From contig NC_067117.1 in the NCBI RefSeq assembly GCF_021347895.1, positions 34,726,067 through 34,790,066 of the forward strand: a DNA stretch of 64,000 nt, in the 5' to 3' direction. Source of the DNA: Acanthochromis polyacanthus. Lineage: Eukaryota; Chordata; Actinopteri; Pomacentridae. Below, piece by piece: positions 36,253 to 48,000 of the stretch. Position numbers and translations under genes: made by a program. Each line of letters opens with the position of its first letter. The stretch's first letter is position 1. The notes under the pieces were generated by a model, which saw only the letters and a list, made by a program, of their open reading frames with translations, was not told the origin of the DNA and did no database searches.

Positions 36253-36597
36253 CCGTAGGTCAGTGGTACTCAACCTTGTCCTAATCAGGAGCCACAATGA
36301 CGAAAAACTATTTTTGCAAGAGCCACAATCCAAAAACACTCCTTTCTTCCCTGAAACCATTATGCATTTGAGAATATGGATAATAGTAATATGTTACTAA
36401 AGAATGAAAAGCATAATGTACAGTGCAATAACTGTGATTTATTATTTTCACTGCAACCACAAAACACACATTGCTGATCATCACTGCCCATAGCAACAGA
36501 TAACAGACAGCATGTTTACTGATCATCACAGTCCATATAACAGCAGATTATAGACAGCAGGGGTTGTCAGAAGAGTAATGTTGTACTTACTTCATAC

Positions 36598-38445
36598 TCA
36601 ATGTGATTTCTGACACACCTTCTGCCGCACAAGTGATTTGAAGTCGGGCTCTGCGCTGGAAACGGCGATCCGAAGGGCCTCTGTTGTGTGCTGCAGACTC
36701 AATCTGTTTCGGTTGCGACATTTTATTTTTGAGAGCGCAGAGAATGCTGCTTCACACCGGTATGTGGATGGAAACATTGAGATGCTGCGTCTTGACAGTC
36801 TGGAGATATTTGGTAGATATCCTACCAGTTTCCAAAAGTCCACGACATCTGTAATCCGAAACTGACGCTGAAGTTCATCTGACCTCTTTAACTCCACGAA
36901 CTCCATTTGAAGCTGCACAAGTCCGAGCTGGCCGCTTATTTGCTTCATTTCATTGACCTCAATCAGGAATGGGTTTTTCACAAGTAGAATAATATTGCTA
37001 TGGTCCTTGAAGTCGTGGAATCTTGATGTGTAGTTTTGCTTGAGCTCAGTTAGCACGTCAAAGAATTGTGATTGACAGGCCAGGAGAGCGTATGCATGCA
37101 TCGCCATCACTTTCTGCACGGTGGGGAAGAAACGGTTATCAGAACCCCGGACACTTTGTTCGAGTACATTCAGTTTGTCAGAAAATACTCTGACAGCCGT
37201 GTAGAGCTCATACACAGTCTTGTTTCTTCCCTGCATCTTGAGATTAAGTTTGTTCAAGTGCTGCATAATGTCACACAGGAACGCAACAGACAGCACCCAC
37301 TCTTTATCATCCAAAAAGGAATATCGGGAAGTCTCCCTTGGCCGACAATGAAGGATTTCAGGGGTTCAAGCAGGTCCATGAAATGTGCAAGCATACGTCC
37401 TTTAGACAGCCATCTGATCTCGGTGTGTAACACCAAATCTCCATAGTGAGTGTCAAGCTCCTCACACAGCAGTTTAAAATTTAAGTGGTTTCTTGCACAG
37501 CCCCGATATAATTAACCACTTTGATTACATTTGTCATCGCTTCCTTCAGACATTTGAACTTAGCAAACAAGGCTTGTTGATGCACAATACAATAGTATGA
37601 GAAAATACCCTCAGTAGCAACCCCGCCGTTTTTCAGCGTTTCTTTCAGCAAAGCCACGGCTCCGTTCCTCTTACCAAGCATCGCCGGTGCGCCATCTGTT
37701 GTGAATGCTGTGATTTTTTCTGGTCCAATGTTAAACTTTTCTAATGTTTCCAGCACAGCGTTTTTTATTTCAATGCCCGTTGTTCCATTTTCCAGTGAAA
37801 CCATGTCAGGCAGTTCTTCTGTAATGTCAAACTTACTGTTGATCGCTCGGATAAAGATGAGTAATTGTGGCGTGTCATTGATATCCAAGCTTTCGTCCAT
37901 TGCAAGGCTGACAAACTCAGCGGATGACAGTTTATTCTTAAGAGTATGTGCAATGTTCTCTGAAATGTCTGATGCCCTCCTAGCAACAGTAGAATCCAAC
38001 AGTTGAATTTTTTTTGCCTCTCGTTCCAGGTCTTTTTTTCTCAGGAAACAACGTTGTACAAGCTAGCACTATGCAATCCTTCACCATTTCTCCATCAGTA
38101 TATGGCTTCATCTTTTTCATCAGTTCATGTGTGATTTTGTAGGATGCCTCTGTCGCTCTTTCACTCGTATTTGTGTGAAATAAGTTCTTTTGAGCAGTTC
38201 GGTTCTGTTTGAGTCTCGCCAGCTTTTCCGCCCTCAGCTTTCAGTAAGTCGGTACTGAACTTCGGGTGTTTTGTGTCGGGATGGCGCTGCAAATTGGACC
38301 TTTTAAATTGTGAAATGACGTTGTCACAAAGCAGGCAGATGCATTTTCCCGAACCAGTGGAGACGAAGAAAAACTCGAGTTCCCAGTCCTCTTTAAATGT
38401 TCGATATTCCTCTTCATATTTTCGTTTCTTATATTCCTTTGCCAT
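36598..38445 (-). pseudogene. SCAND3/ZBED5-like hAT transposase, frameshifted
   Basis: The protein is spread over at least four pieces. 38445-38161 has a BED-type finger (CLLC...RHPDTKH). 37999-37481 has the core motifs LAMDESLD (first Asp), FTTDGAPAM (second Asp) and IVHQQAL. 37436-37254 has EIRWLSKGRMLAHF. 37314-36598 has the helical domain and the C-terminal CEAAFSALSKIKCRNRNRL dimerisation motif. Breaks fall near 38165, 38010, 37450 and 37300. Order and spacing are those of the vertebrate SCAND3/ZBED5 transposase-derived family, where the domesticated relatives have lost catalysis. This copy is a dead transposon, not a host gene: it lies within intact element ends. Confidence 0.85.
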
Positions 38446-38605
38446 TTTTGCATAGGCCTAGTGCTGTAAGCTAGTTTTCCCAGTGTGATGGAGCATTATC
38501 TCGCACAACCTGCAATCAGAGTGGGAAACCTGAAATAATTTGTGATTGGTTGCTCAGAGGAATGGGGGGGGGGGGCGGCTTAATAGACTGGTGTGTGTGA
38601 TGACT

Positions 38606-39531
38606 AGGGCTGGGTATCAATCTAAAAGTTTCGATACCGGTACCAATTCCGATACCTTCACTTCGATACCGGTTCCTAAACGATACTTTTTTCTATACCA
38701 GTTTTACAATATATACTCTAACAGAATGAAAATTGCATTACACATTACTTTTCACATCTTGAGTTTAATTTTCCAGTGATTTCCAGTGCAAAAGAACATT
38801 TGCAAGCAATGTACAGTTCAGTACATTCTGAGCCACCTTCGCCCCCGGACCCTTCCTGGCCGACCCGGAGCCGGTCGCGGTGCACTGCCGCGGAGGAAAT
38901 GCGCCCGGGGGGGACGGCCTGTACCCGGCGAGAGGTCCCGCGAGGGGATCCTCCCGCACCGAGCGGCCGCCCCTGGCCCGCCGAGTTGAATCCCCTGGGT
39001 GGACTGCGCTGACCCCACCCGTTTACCTCTTAACGGTTTCACGCCCTCTTGAACTCTCTCTTCAAAGTTCTTTTCAACTTTCCCTTAAGGTACTTGTCGA
39101 CTATCGGTCTCGTGCCGGTATTTAGCCTTAGATGGAGTTTACCACCCGCTTTGGCATATACTGCACCGCGCACTATTGGCGTCCATTTTACAAAAGTAGA
39201 GCCACGTGTTAGACCTCAGAGGTATCTTTTCCCACTTCGACGGAGAGGGACCTCCTGCTGCAGCCAGGTACTCTTGCTTCGACGACACGCTACACAACTG
39301 CAGTAAATTCAATGTACCTAACGTGAAACCTGTCTGTGAATGGGCAGCATGTTTTTTTCCGGCTTGCCGCAATCACGTGTAATGTTACAGCCAATCACAG
39401 GTTTGCTTTATCATAATCACGTGATAAGTACCGGAACATGGAACCGAAAGACGAGGCTTATTTCGATACTCATTACTACCGAAACATTTCAGTCGGTGCC
39501 TTTAAGAACCGAAGTTCGGTACTCAGCGATA
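38606..39531. mobile_element. 926-bp element carrying 28S rRNA sequence
   Basis: A 9-bp direct repeat GTGATGACT (38597-38605 and 39532-39540) flanks it. The ends AGGGCTGGGTATC and GGTACTCAGCGATA are weak inverted copies. Inside the ends are several TTCGATACCGG-type repeats, mirrored at the right (CGGTGCC, CCGAAGTTCGG). The centre contains a 28S rRNA segment. It lies inside the decayed hAT, so it is younger than that copy. Confidence 0.75.
38829..39155 (-). rRNA. partial 28S rRNA (5' region) captured in a transposon
   Basis: Read on the minus strand, the segment starts AAAGCGGGTGGTAAACTCC, runs through GACCGATAGTCGACAAGTAC and GGAAAGTTGAAAAGAACTTT, and passes AAACGGGTGGGGTC. It ends near GGTGGCTC in the G+C-rich expansion segment. 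These are order-conserved landmarks of the first kilobase of eukaryotic 28S rRNA (around the D1-D2 region). Only about 330 bp is present. Both edges drop abruptly into non-ribosomal transposon sequence, so it is not a functional rDNA unit. Confidence 0.9.
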
Positions 39532-39748
39532 GTGATGACTGATGTGTGACTTGTGAGTGATAATGAAATGTTGATGAATTCTGCTGACAATGTTTTTGTT
39601 TTTCGTTTTTTTTTAAGATTTTTTAGAATTTTTTTTTAAGTGGGACTTAAAAGAGCCGCAACTCGTCTTAAAGGAGCCGCATGCGGCTCGCGAGCCGCGG
39701 GTTGAGTATCGCTGTCGTAGGTCGAGGACGTCGTAAACCAAGGACTGC

Positions 39749-39813
<65 letters not shown>
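39749..39813. repeat. (ATCT)n microsatellite
   Basis: About 16 uninterrupted ATCT units. Confidence 0.95.
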
Positions 39814-39814
<1 letters not shown>

Positions 39815-40289
39815 ATGTGGGCATATCAGATCAGGCATAGCATTATGACCACTGACAAGTGAAGTGTGTAACACTGATTGTTGTGAAGGTACTAACCACT
39901 GAGACACTGTGCAGCCCATATACAGGAATATGTGCAATATACATTTTTGTACTTATGAAAGAGTTTGTGCAATATTATTTCTTTCCATATTCAGTGGAAT
40001 CAGAATTTCTCAAAAAATCTGTACAATATCAGCAGTACTTTTGTATGCTGTCTTGTTTATTTAGTGTTTTTGACTAAATTTAGGGGTTTACTGAATTTCC
40101 CTTCGAGGATGAATAAAGTGATTCTGATTCTGATTGACTGACTTCACTACATTTTCGCACACTATTTCCTTTGCTGCTGTAACACTGCAAATGTATTTAT
40201 ATTTATTTATTATTAATAAAGGCTTATCTCATCTTATCTTATTTTGGATTTTGAGCATGATTATATTTTCAAAGTTTATTCGTTCTTAA
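39814..40289. other. retroposon 3'-end fragments
   Basis: Positions 39886-39918 match the reversed head of the 7847 SINE family. At 40085-40130 GATGAATAAAGTGATTCTGATTCTGATT is a LINE-type 3' end. At 40175-40250 AATAAAGGCTTATCTCATCTTATCTTA is another fish LINE/SINE tail. No gene. Confidence 0.6.
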
Positions 40290-41030
40290 GGGCTACACAT
40301 TGGCTTGGTTTTTAACACTATTGCCTTGCAGCTAGAAGATCCTCAGTTCACGTTCTCACCTTCCTGGGATCTTTCTGCATGGAGTTTGTATGTTCTCCCT
40401 GTGCATGCGTGGGTTTTCTCTGAGTGTTCCGGCTTAATCCATCCATCCATCCTCTATACACCACTTTATCCTCACTAGGGTCGCGGGGGGTGCTGGAGTC
40501 TATCCCAGCTGACTCGGGCAAAGGCAGGGGACACCCTGGACAGGTCACCAGTCTGTCACAGGGGTACATATACAGACAGACAATCACTCTCACATTCACA
40601 CCTACGTACGGGCAATTTAGAGTCATCAATTAACCTCAGCATATTTTTGGACTGTGGGAGTAAGCCGGAGTGCCCGGAGAAAACCCACGCATGCACAGGG
40701 AGAACATGCAAACTCCATGCAGAAAGATCCAAGGCCCACCCTGGGATTTGAACCGGGGGTCTTCTTGCTGCAAGGCGGAAGTGCTAACCACTACTCCACT
40801 GTGCACCGGCTTAATCCCACAGTCCAAAACATGCTCAGGTTATTTGATAACTCTAAATTGTCCATAGGTGTGAATGTGAGTGTGATTGTTTTTCTGTATT
40901 TGTAGCCCTGTGACAGACTGGTGACCTGTCCAGGGTGTCACCCGTCTTCACCCTAAGTCAGCTGGGATAGACTCCAGCCCCCAGTGACCTTAATGAAGAT
41001 TAAGCGGTGTATAGAGAATGGATGGATAGA
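40290..41030 (+). mobile_element. tRNA-headed SINE, copy 3, split by another SINE
   Basis: The head (CTATTGCCTTGCAGCTAGAAGATCC) and middle (40290-40440) continue after an interruption at 40818 (CACAGTCCAAAACATGC) to a GAATGGATGGAT tail near 41030. The break is the site of an inverted SINE at 40441-40805. Confidence 0.85.
40441..40805 (-). mobile_element. tRNA-headed SINE, copy 4, nested in copy 3
   Basis: Same family reversed, (ATCC)n tail first. A perfect 12-bp TSD CCGGCTTAATCC occupies 40429-40440 and 40806-40817. Frames of 60-90 codons across it are SINE sequence, not genes. Confidence 0.9.
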
Positions 41031-42229
41031 TTATTTCTTAAAATACAATCATCAACTTGGATTATATTTTTATTTTTCATGGAGTTTTTAAGAACCCCTT
41101 GAGAAGTGCAAGTGTGAAAACAAGTCAAGGACATCCACCTTCAGTTAGATCAGATGAATGTTGACTAAATGCTTAAACATTTCCATTCAGTATTCAAATT
41201 AGAATATGTTGCAAATTTAAAATCTGTCTCAGAAACTGCATTTTTGACTGCATTAGTTCAAGGTGAAAACTAATTTCTTCACTTCATCTAAAACCTCTGA
41301 TGGCATTAATCCGTCCATTGGACTCATGGCGAAACACTGGCAGACTGGCATGAAGAGAAACCAGATCAATGAGTCTGAGCAGAGCACAAGGAGTTTCAAA
41401 CAGATAATTCTTCACTAGCTCTGACATTTGCTTTGAAGTTTATCAAAGTTACTACAGAGCCCAGGGTCATTGAAGCCTCCTTACCTCTGTCTTCTTCCCA
41501 AACCTTTTAGGACAGTAAATTAAAAATAAATCTAGAGATATCAGACCATGCCGTCATCTTCATTTCTATTTAATAAAAAGGTAGATGTTAAAGATTATTG
41601 AAGCTGTTGCAGCCAACAGAGGAGAATATTGGATGTTAATTACAATCTGATGTTGTAAAGGTTGTAGTGTGTATTTTGTCCACAAGAGATCAGTATAACC
41701 TGTTCAAAGCTGTACAGAAAGTTTGTCAGTGCTGGTAACAGGCACTCTCTACTTTGATTCCTCTGCTGTGTACGCAGGTTAGTAAAGCACACTTGCAATA
41801 ATGACTGAAGACAGGGAATTTGTCCTCTGGAGTTAGCAATAAAACACTATAAACTGAATTAGGTAATAAACATGAAATATAACAATAGTGAAATCACAAA
41901 CCAGAACTCAATGAAAGGATCTGAAATCATGAATAAATCCAGTAGATGCAAGAAAGGTGGATATGCAAAGGTGAGTGGAAAATGTGAAAGGGGCTGTGTT
42001 TACAGAACTCATTTTTCATTTACTGCAAACCACCTGCATGCATCCTTGGGGGAGGAAAAACAAAATAATTTTAAATCTACACATAATTTACATCTGAATT
42101 ATTCAATTATTAGTCATAACCAATATAATGGTTAATGAGATGTAACAATAAAGAGGATATAATGCACACAGCAACATCAGCAGTAGAACCACAGTAGAAA
42201 TATACTGATTTGCTTTTGCTGTTATGAAT
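41031..42229. other. intergenic DNA, no gene supported
   Basis: Single-copy-looking sequence. A frame at 41872-42135 (87 codons) has a few Cys and Lys/Asn runs but no recognisable domain. Confidence 0.45.
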
Positions 42230-43137
42230 CATTCCAGAATTGGAGGACATTTGGGCTTCAAAGTTTTTGAAAAATAAACCTTCTCTTTTACAATTTTCTA
42301 CTCTATATTCATCAATAATAGGTAATAAACTATCAGAGGCTTGTTTAGGTCAGCTTACACATCAATGGTACCATTTCTATTCCATGTTTGATTTGTTGTT
42401 TGCTAACGCTACTCTAATCACACTAACAGGGTTGCTAATCCATGCTAATGTTAGCTTTTTCTCAGCAGTAGAAGCTAGATATGTAGCTAGCTCTTACTGT
42501 TGACCAAGAGGCCAAACCTTCTGATGGAAAAAATAAAGAAAAAAGTAATAAGAATTTGTCCTTTTTTCTGATAATATGCATAACAGTGTTGCATGAGGTA
42601 GAATGAGATGTTCAATCAAGGCTGATAATCTTATGAAAAATATGAAAATTAGAAGAGAGGTTGTAGCTTTGCTCTACCCATTCTTTTGGAAAACTGTTTG
42701 ATGATGTTAATTCCAGCGTTTCATGTGATTCACTGTTTTCTTCTTCTACCAGCTAAAAAGGTCATGCTAACAAGGTTGCATGTATGTTGTGGGACACGCG
42801 CTCCATGCATGATAATTATTTAAAATATTATGTTGATTAAAACAATGTTCCTACAACGAGAGACATCAAAAAAAATAATATAAAAGGAGGTTTAGGTTTT
42901 ATTTGAGATTCAATTTGGTCATCATTGGAGTGGGACAAGAGAAAAATGGTATTTTGAAGGGAACTCCAGACTTAATTAGTATTTTAAAAAATATTTTCAA
43001 GCATTCTTTTCTCTTTTTTTTAAGTTTTGGTCTCAGGACAAATGAACTTACACAACAACTGCATGATTTAGTGTTTTGCACTTGGATTATTTGAAATTTG
43101 ATGCATGGGATGTAAAATGGCCTGCAATTCTGGAATG
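42230..43137 (+). mobile_element. 0.9-kb TIR repeat, copy 3 (best preserved)
   Basis: Ends CATTCCAGAATTGGAGGACATTT and CTGCAATTCTGGAATG form a TIR of about 20 bp with few mismatches. The interior parallels copies at 6490 and 24514. No coding sequence. The uninterrupted ACTTACACAACAACTG near 43046 is the empty site for the SINE in copy 2. Confidence 0.75.
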
Positions 43138-43448
43138 ACCTTTATAGCAGATGCCCCAAAATGTTTATTTTTTTTAAGTTACATCTTAAAGCACAAAAAA
43201 ACAAACTCTAAACTGTTGATAGAATTTGGGTTCCCACATATGATGATGAGCGAGTGCATTAAGGGTGGTATATTAGATTGACATTGTTGATATAATGTTG
43301 ACTTTTTAAACAAACATAAAGCATGGAAGCTTGCAGAGTACGAAACTGTAGTCCAGCTGTGCATTATATGGAAAATGTTGTGGTATTAATAATGCTTTAA
43401 AATACTTGTTGCAGTTTGAATTGTAACATTTTGTGATATCAAAGGATG
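43138..43448. other. intergenic gap
   Basis: Nothing recognisable between the TIR repeat and the second THAP element. Confidence 0.4.
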
Positions 43449-43574
43449 TATAGACCCTTTAATGACCCACGTCACGAATGACGTCACAGCTTTAGCTGGA
43501 GGCAAAAGAGGAAGCCCGTGGCCATGACCGAAAGGCGAAAGACTGAGGGACTAGGCTCTATCAACTTTTCTAAA

Positions 43575-43778
43575 ATGTTGTCCTGCTGTGTTTTTGGATA
43601 CCAGAATAGGAGGAATGACATTGGCCAACGCAAATTAAAGTTTTATAGGATTCCACTGAACACTCGTGTTCAGAGGGAACGAAGACAGTTGTGGTTAAAT
43701 GCACTAAGGCGAAAGGACTGGACAGAGACGATCAGCTGCAGTCAATTCCAGCCATTTTCAGTACAAAAAAATCGCTAA
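43575..43778 (+). pseudogene. truncated THAP domain, copy 2
   Basis: The frame MLSCCVFGYQNRR is homologous to copy 1, but the second zinc Cys is replaced by Tyr (GYQ versus GCQ). KLKFYRIP and LRRKDW are kept. The final Cys-x2-His pair is absent, as in copy 1, and one extra A near 43770 ends the frame early at QKNR. The finger cannot bind zinc normally. Confidence 0.65.
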
Positions 43779-44315
43779 TATTCTATTTGTAAATAAAAAA
43801 TATGACAAGAAATACAGGGAATATTGGACGCGCATCGCGAGGTGCATTTCCTTGAAAACGACCGATTTGTGGATTATATACCGACTTCAAGACATGTTTT
43901 GGACAAAATAGTTTACTGGCTTGTGTCGTCTGGATGTCCATGGTTGGATTATGGCCGTTTTTTGTGGAATATTTTCATCTGTGTGTAATAATGAACCCGG
44001 AAATGTGAGTCGCGCTGTCTACGTTAAAGCCGTGTACAGACAACGGATGGATGGATATTCGTTGTTTGTCGGACAAATGTGTTTATATTACCCGCTGTGG
44101 TAATCACATCTGAAAGTGGTTTATACCGGCGGATTCATGAGAATCTAAGCTTTCTATCGGCGTATAGTGTTTGTATAATCGCGTTTGCAGCACTTCGGAC
44201 ATTCTTTAAATTCCTATGCAAATTAGTAAGTGTACCGCCGGCGGTACACTGAAGTTTAACGGGTTAAAAATGCTCGAGTTTGCAGCGCAAACTCCCAGCG
44301 CAAACTATATACTCC

Positions 44316-44898
44316 TAGCCTAGCCGCGCTAGACAACCCACGGCAGTGAATTTAATTCTCTGCCAGGGTGGGTCTAGTTACCCTCCATAAGGCTCGAGGC
44401 TGGATTCTCCTAAAACTGGCCGGACCAATCATCATGAAGTGTAGAGTCAGAAGGCGGGCGTAACGAAGTGACGACAGAGGCGTGACGATTCTGATAGAAA
44501 CAACCAGCGCACAATAAACAGTTATCTTTCGACTCGGCTTTGGCCACAGCCCTTAAAGATTTGAAGCTAAAATTCAACTTGAAAGATAAACAAAGGACGG
44601 CACTGAAGTGTTTCATTGAGAAGAAAGACATATTTGGACTTATGCCGACGGGATATGGCAAATTCTTAATATACCAGTTGACTCCGCGGCTCCGCTGGTT
44701 GGGAAGCTAATGGGACTTAGCCACAATCCGCCGGTGCTCTCGGAACTACGTCTGCCTATTCATTGCGTTGATTGGTTGTATACCTACCCAATTGCTGCAG
44801 AGGGATTTGATAGACAACCTTTTAGCCCGCCTCCCTCCCTGTCGAGCTTCCCTAGACCCTTGTGCCGTCAGAAACATGGGTGTAGCATGGCTAGGCTA
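44316..44898. mobile_element. 583-bp MITE with RecQ-like helicase fragment
   Basis: Ends TAGCCTAGCCGCGCTAG and TAGCATGGCTAGGCTA are inverted copies. A perfect 9-bp direct repeat ATATACTCC (44307-44315 and 44899-44907) flanks it. The first THAP element has the equivalent site once (31611-31619 reversed, AAATACTCC), so the insertion is certain. Inside is a helicase fragment at 44522-44740. Confidence 0.85.
44522..44740 (+). pseudogene. RecQ-like DEAD/DEAH helicase fragment
   Basis: The plus frame from 44522 reads LKDLKLKFNLKDKQRTALKC, then EKKDIFGLMPTGYGKFLIYQ. This is the Q-motif-like region and the Walker A loop of RecQ-type helicases (family form LPTGYGKSLIYQL). The Ser after GK is Phe here, which should spoil nucleotide binding. 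A frameshift near 44690 moves the following PLVGKLMGLSHNPPV into another frame. Only motif I and its surroundings are present, so it cannot be an active enzyme. Confidence 0.75.
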
Positions 44899-45002
44899 AT
44901 ATACTCCCAGTCCCGCTTGACTTCTCGCTCTGCTTTTGCCTCCAGCATAAGCCCCGCCCACAAAAAACGTCACAATGTTTGTAAACAAATAAAGGGTCTA
45001 TA

Positions 45003-48000
45003 GTTTGTCAAAGCTGGTGCAGAATGGGAAGATGCTGTCCACAAAACTATTGCAGCACAGCATTTTTCACGTGGAGTTTTAAAGTGCAGTTGTTACGGAA
45101 ATAGTTGCTTCTACCAAAAAAAATAAAAAATAACAAAAGCCAACTGCTGTGACAGAACAATCACTACATTGTGTTCAGTCAAAAAATGAAAACAACCTTT
45201 GCCTAGAATCATTAACGAACATTTGACCACTGGAGCATTTATGTTGAGGAGTTGTGCTGCATGGCAGAAATGGAGCCTCTGAAGATTCTTGTCAGAAGGT
45301 GGCCACAGCTGCTGTCATTTCTCTGCTCATAAAACAAACACAAGTCTGTCAGTCAAGTGAAAACACTGTCAAGATACTCACGTCTTTCTGTTGACTTTAT
45401 ATACAATCTCATTGATGTCTCCATCCTGGCTGAACAGACCTTGCGACAGATAACAGGTGGCTTGGTTAGCCATCAAACAAATGTGTGGAAAAGCAAATTT
45501 AGTGTATGGAATTATAGTCATTACAAAATTGGCATAACAATTCATTCGACAGATAATGATCCAACAAGCCCATTTAGAAGATAAAAGCTGCTCCTCAAAA
45601 CTTGTTTGCTTGGTCACAGAAACAGTCGATGAAACAGTTAGCCCAGACAGACTAAAAGTGGGATGCTTAAGCAGTCCTGTATTGTGCCTTTTTTCAGAAA
45701 ATTGATCAAACTCTCACATGTCCCTATGGTTTTTTTTAACTCAAAAATAATGCAAGGACAGTTTATTTTAAAACAAATGTGTAGCTTCAGACTTTAGTGC
45801 TGTTCTAAACAGGCTGTTTGCCCTGACAACCAATGAGCTACTGCTGTTCCTGCCGCCTCAGGAAGAAAACTCTCTCTGTGTGTCTGTGATCGTCAGCTAT
45901 AGATTAGCTGGGTGTTACATAATACCTGAGTTGAATTCATAGTGACTGGTAAAGCTGGGAGGCTAACTAGTTGTGGTGCTGGGAATGGTAATGTCTTAAC
46001 AGCTCTACACATCTAGAAAGGCCCGCTCTGTCTCTACTGCAAGCTGCAGCTCGAACACACCAGCTCGCCTCCACTCAGCTCAAACACTGGAAAACTATTT
46101 TATTCAACACAATTGTAAGTTGAAATATGGGACTAATTCAGCCACACATAACACAGATTGAAACCCCAAATTGCAACTTAGTTTGTGAATTGGCTTCTCA
46201 AGTTTGTGACATATGAAACCCTGGAAACCTGAATCTGTGTCATCGATACACTGCACCTTTAAGGAGGAACTGTTCAGTTATGTCAGTGACTGCTTATTTT
46301 GCTCATGATGTGTATAGACACGTTAGCAAGGTAAAAAAAAGTCATTTTCAATGGAGGGGATCTTAAACTTGGTGCGCACAATGGAAAAAGCTGAAGAGGC
46401 ATGTGCACGGTCTTTGGTGATTAGACTCCTTCATGGTGTTGTCATTTTTCAGGGAGGTAATCATGCCATGAGGTGAACAGAGATATCACTCTTAGTGGCG
46501 CCTGGATGGCGGTGCAGCAGGAGAACTGGAGGAATGAGATGTGAGGGAGGACAGTCTGACGTTTTTAAACTTTGACGGCAGCAGAATGACCAGCTTCCAA
46601 GAGACCGTGGCAAAATCTGATTGGTTTTGCTGAAAGAGTGAACACCCATAGTGAGCTGATAGAGCTGTGACCAGGAAATGAAAAAGAGACAGCATGAATA
46701 TAGTCTTCTTGACTGAACATTTGCTAAACTTCACTTTAACTGCCATAGAGGTGTGTCATGTGGGTTTTACTAGCAGCAGTATATTTAACAAAACCAGCTG
46801 CACAACAGTTTCTATTTAACATTACATTTAACACCACAAATAAACATTTTTCTATTTCCCAGTATTTCCTCTAGCAACCTCATTTAAATGCATCTTTTTC
46901 CTATCCCATCGCCGCAGTCAAATGAAGCACGAACATTTTGGTAATGCACATGACCCATGTCTCTGACTGTTGATGAAAAACAAAGGATTGGATTTTCTGC
47001 TTCTAGCCGCTTTAGTTTGAGGATTAATGCTGTCAACTGCAGTAATCATACATTGCATATAACATTTAATGAACAGGGAATTAATTACAGTAGAGCACGT
47101 GATGTTTTGGCAATTGCTCTAAATGAGAGACGATGTAAACACCTTTCATCTGAATGACCTTCAAGGGCAGTATGGAACATTTAGAAAAAGGAAAGAATTT
47201 TGAATTCATGTGGCTGCAGTGAGAGGAGAACATCATTTAGTATAACCAAATGAGATCCTTTGCTCCCTTTTTTAGAAACATACTAAACCATTTACGCTTT
47301 TCTTCCTAAAATTAAGTATTTTGTTTCGTTAAAATATACCCCACCGTATAGCTTTACCACTTTCACTTTGTCCACAACCTCAAATCCAATCAATCCCTGC
47401 GTAGAAACATATTTATCATCCAGATAAGGTATTAGTGTGGGGATTGTGTAACACTCACATTATAGTGACCATTAAATACAGCAGACTCTCACATCACCAA
47501 TGATCTTCTACATAATCAAAGAGCTACTGAGCACAGCAGCTTGCAATAAGCCTGCAACTCCATGCAATAAGCCATGTGTACTAAGGAGAGCTGCATATTC
47601 ATCCCTCTCATCATTTCTGCTGCTCGGTGCCCCAAGAACGCTTCATTATTTTTAAAATGCTGAAATCCATGTGCACATGGCCGCAGGCATGAAAAGATTT
47701 TTAACTATAGCATGACTGCTTTTTTTGCACGACTGTTGTCATGGACAACAGGCTGGTCTGGGTCCTTATCTGCATTCATCTATGTTAAAATGCATCAGCC
47801 CCACAAGTTGTTTTCCATGTTCCTGTTTAACATGAAATGAGAACATTGCAGATAATTAGGTCAGATGTTTTCTATAAATCCAAAACAGAGGCGAATCAGG
47901 GGGAAAGAGTTTGGGCATCTTTAGATTTTTAATTTCTGCCAATTTTTTTTGTATGTGTCCAAGAAATGATTCCAACATCAAAATCATGTGCCAGGAAGTT

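Larger units (their letters stand above)
36261..39714 (-). mobile_element. decayed SCAND3/ZBED5-like hAT element (3.45 kb)
   Basis: Ends CAGTGGTACTCAACC and GGGTTGAGTATCGCTG are inverted hAT termini. Flanks CCGTAGGT (36253-36260) and TCGTAGGT (39715-39722) form an 8-bp TSD with one mismatch. Near the right end a GAGCCGCATGCGGCTCGCGAG stretch is palindromic. The transposase lies on the minus strand between 38445 and 36598. A smaller element with 28S rRNA sequence sits at 38606-39531. Confidence 0.85.
43451..45000 (+). mobile_element. THAP element, copy 2, containing a MITE
   Basis: Ends TAGACCCTTTA and TAAAGGGTCTA, each bordered by TA (43449-43450 and 45001-45002). Inside both ends a TGGAGGCAAAAG motif is mirrored. 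A plus-strand THAP-like frame lies at 43575-43778. Reverse-oriented homologue of 31518-35545; it lacks the hAT and the LINE/SINE tail but has gained a 583-bp MITE at 44316-44898. Confidence 0.8.

Noticed and set aside
38765..39125. Overlapping Pro/Arg/Gly-rich frames on both strands
   Set aside because: The sequence is 28S rRNA, whose G+C-rich expansion segment lacks stop codons by chance.
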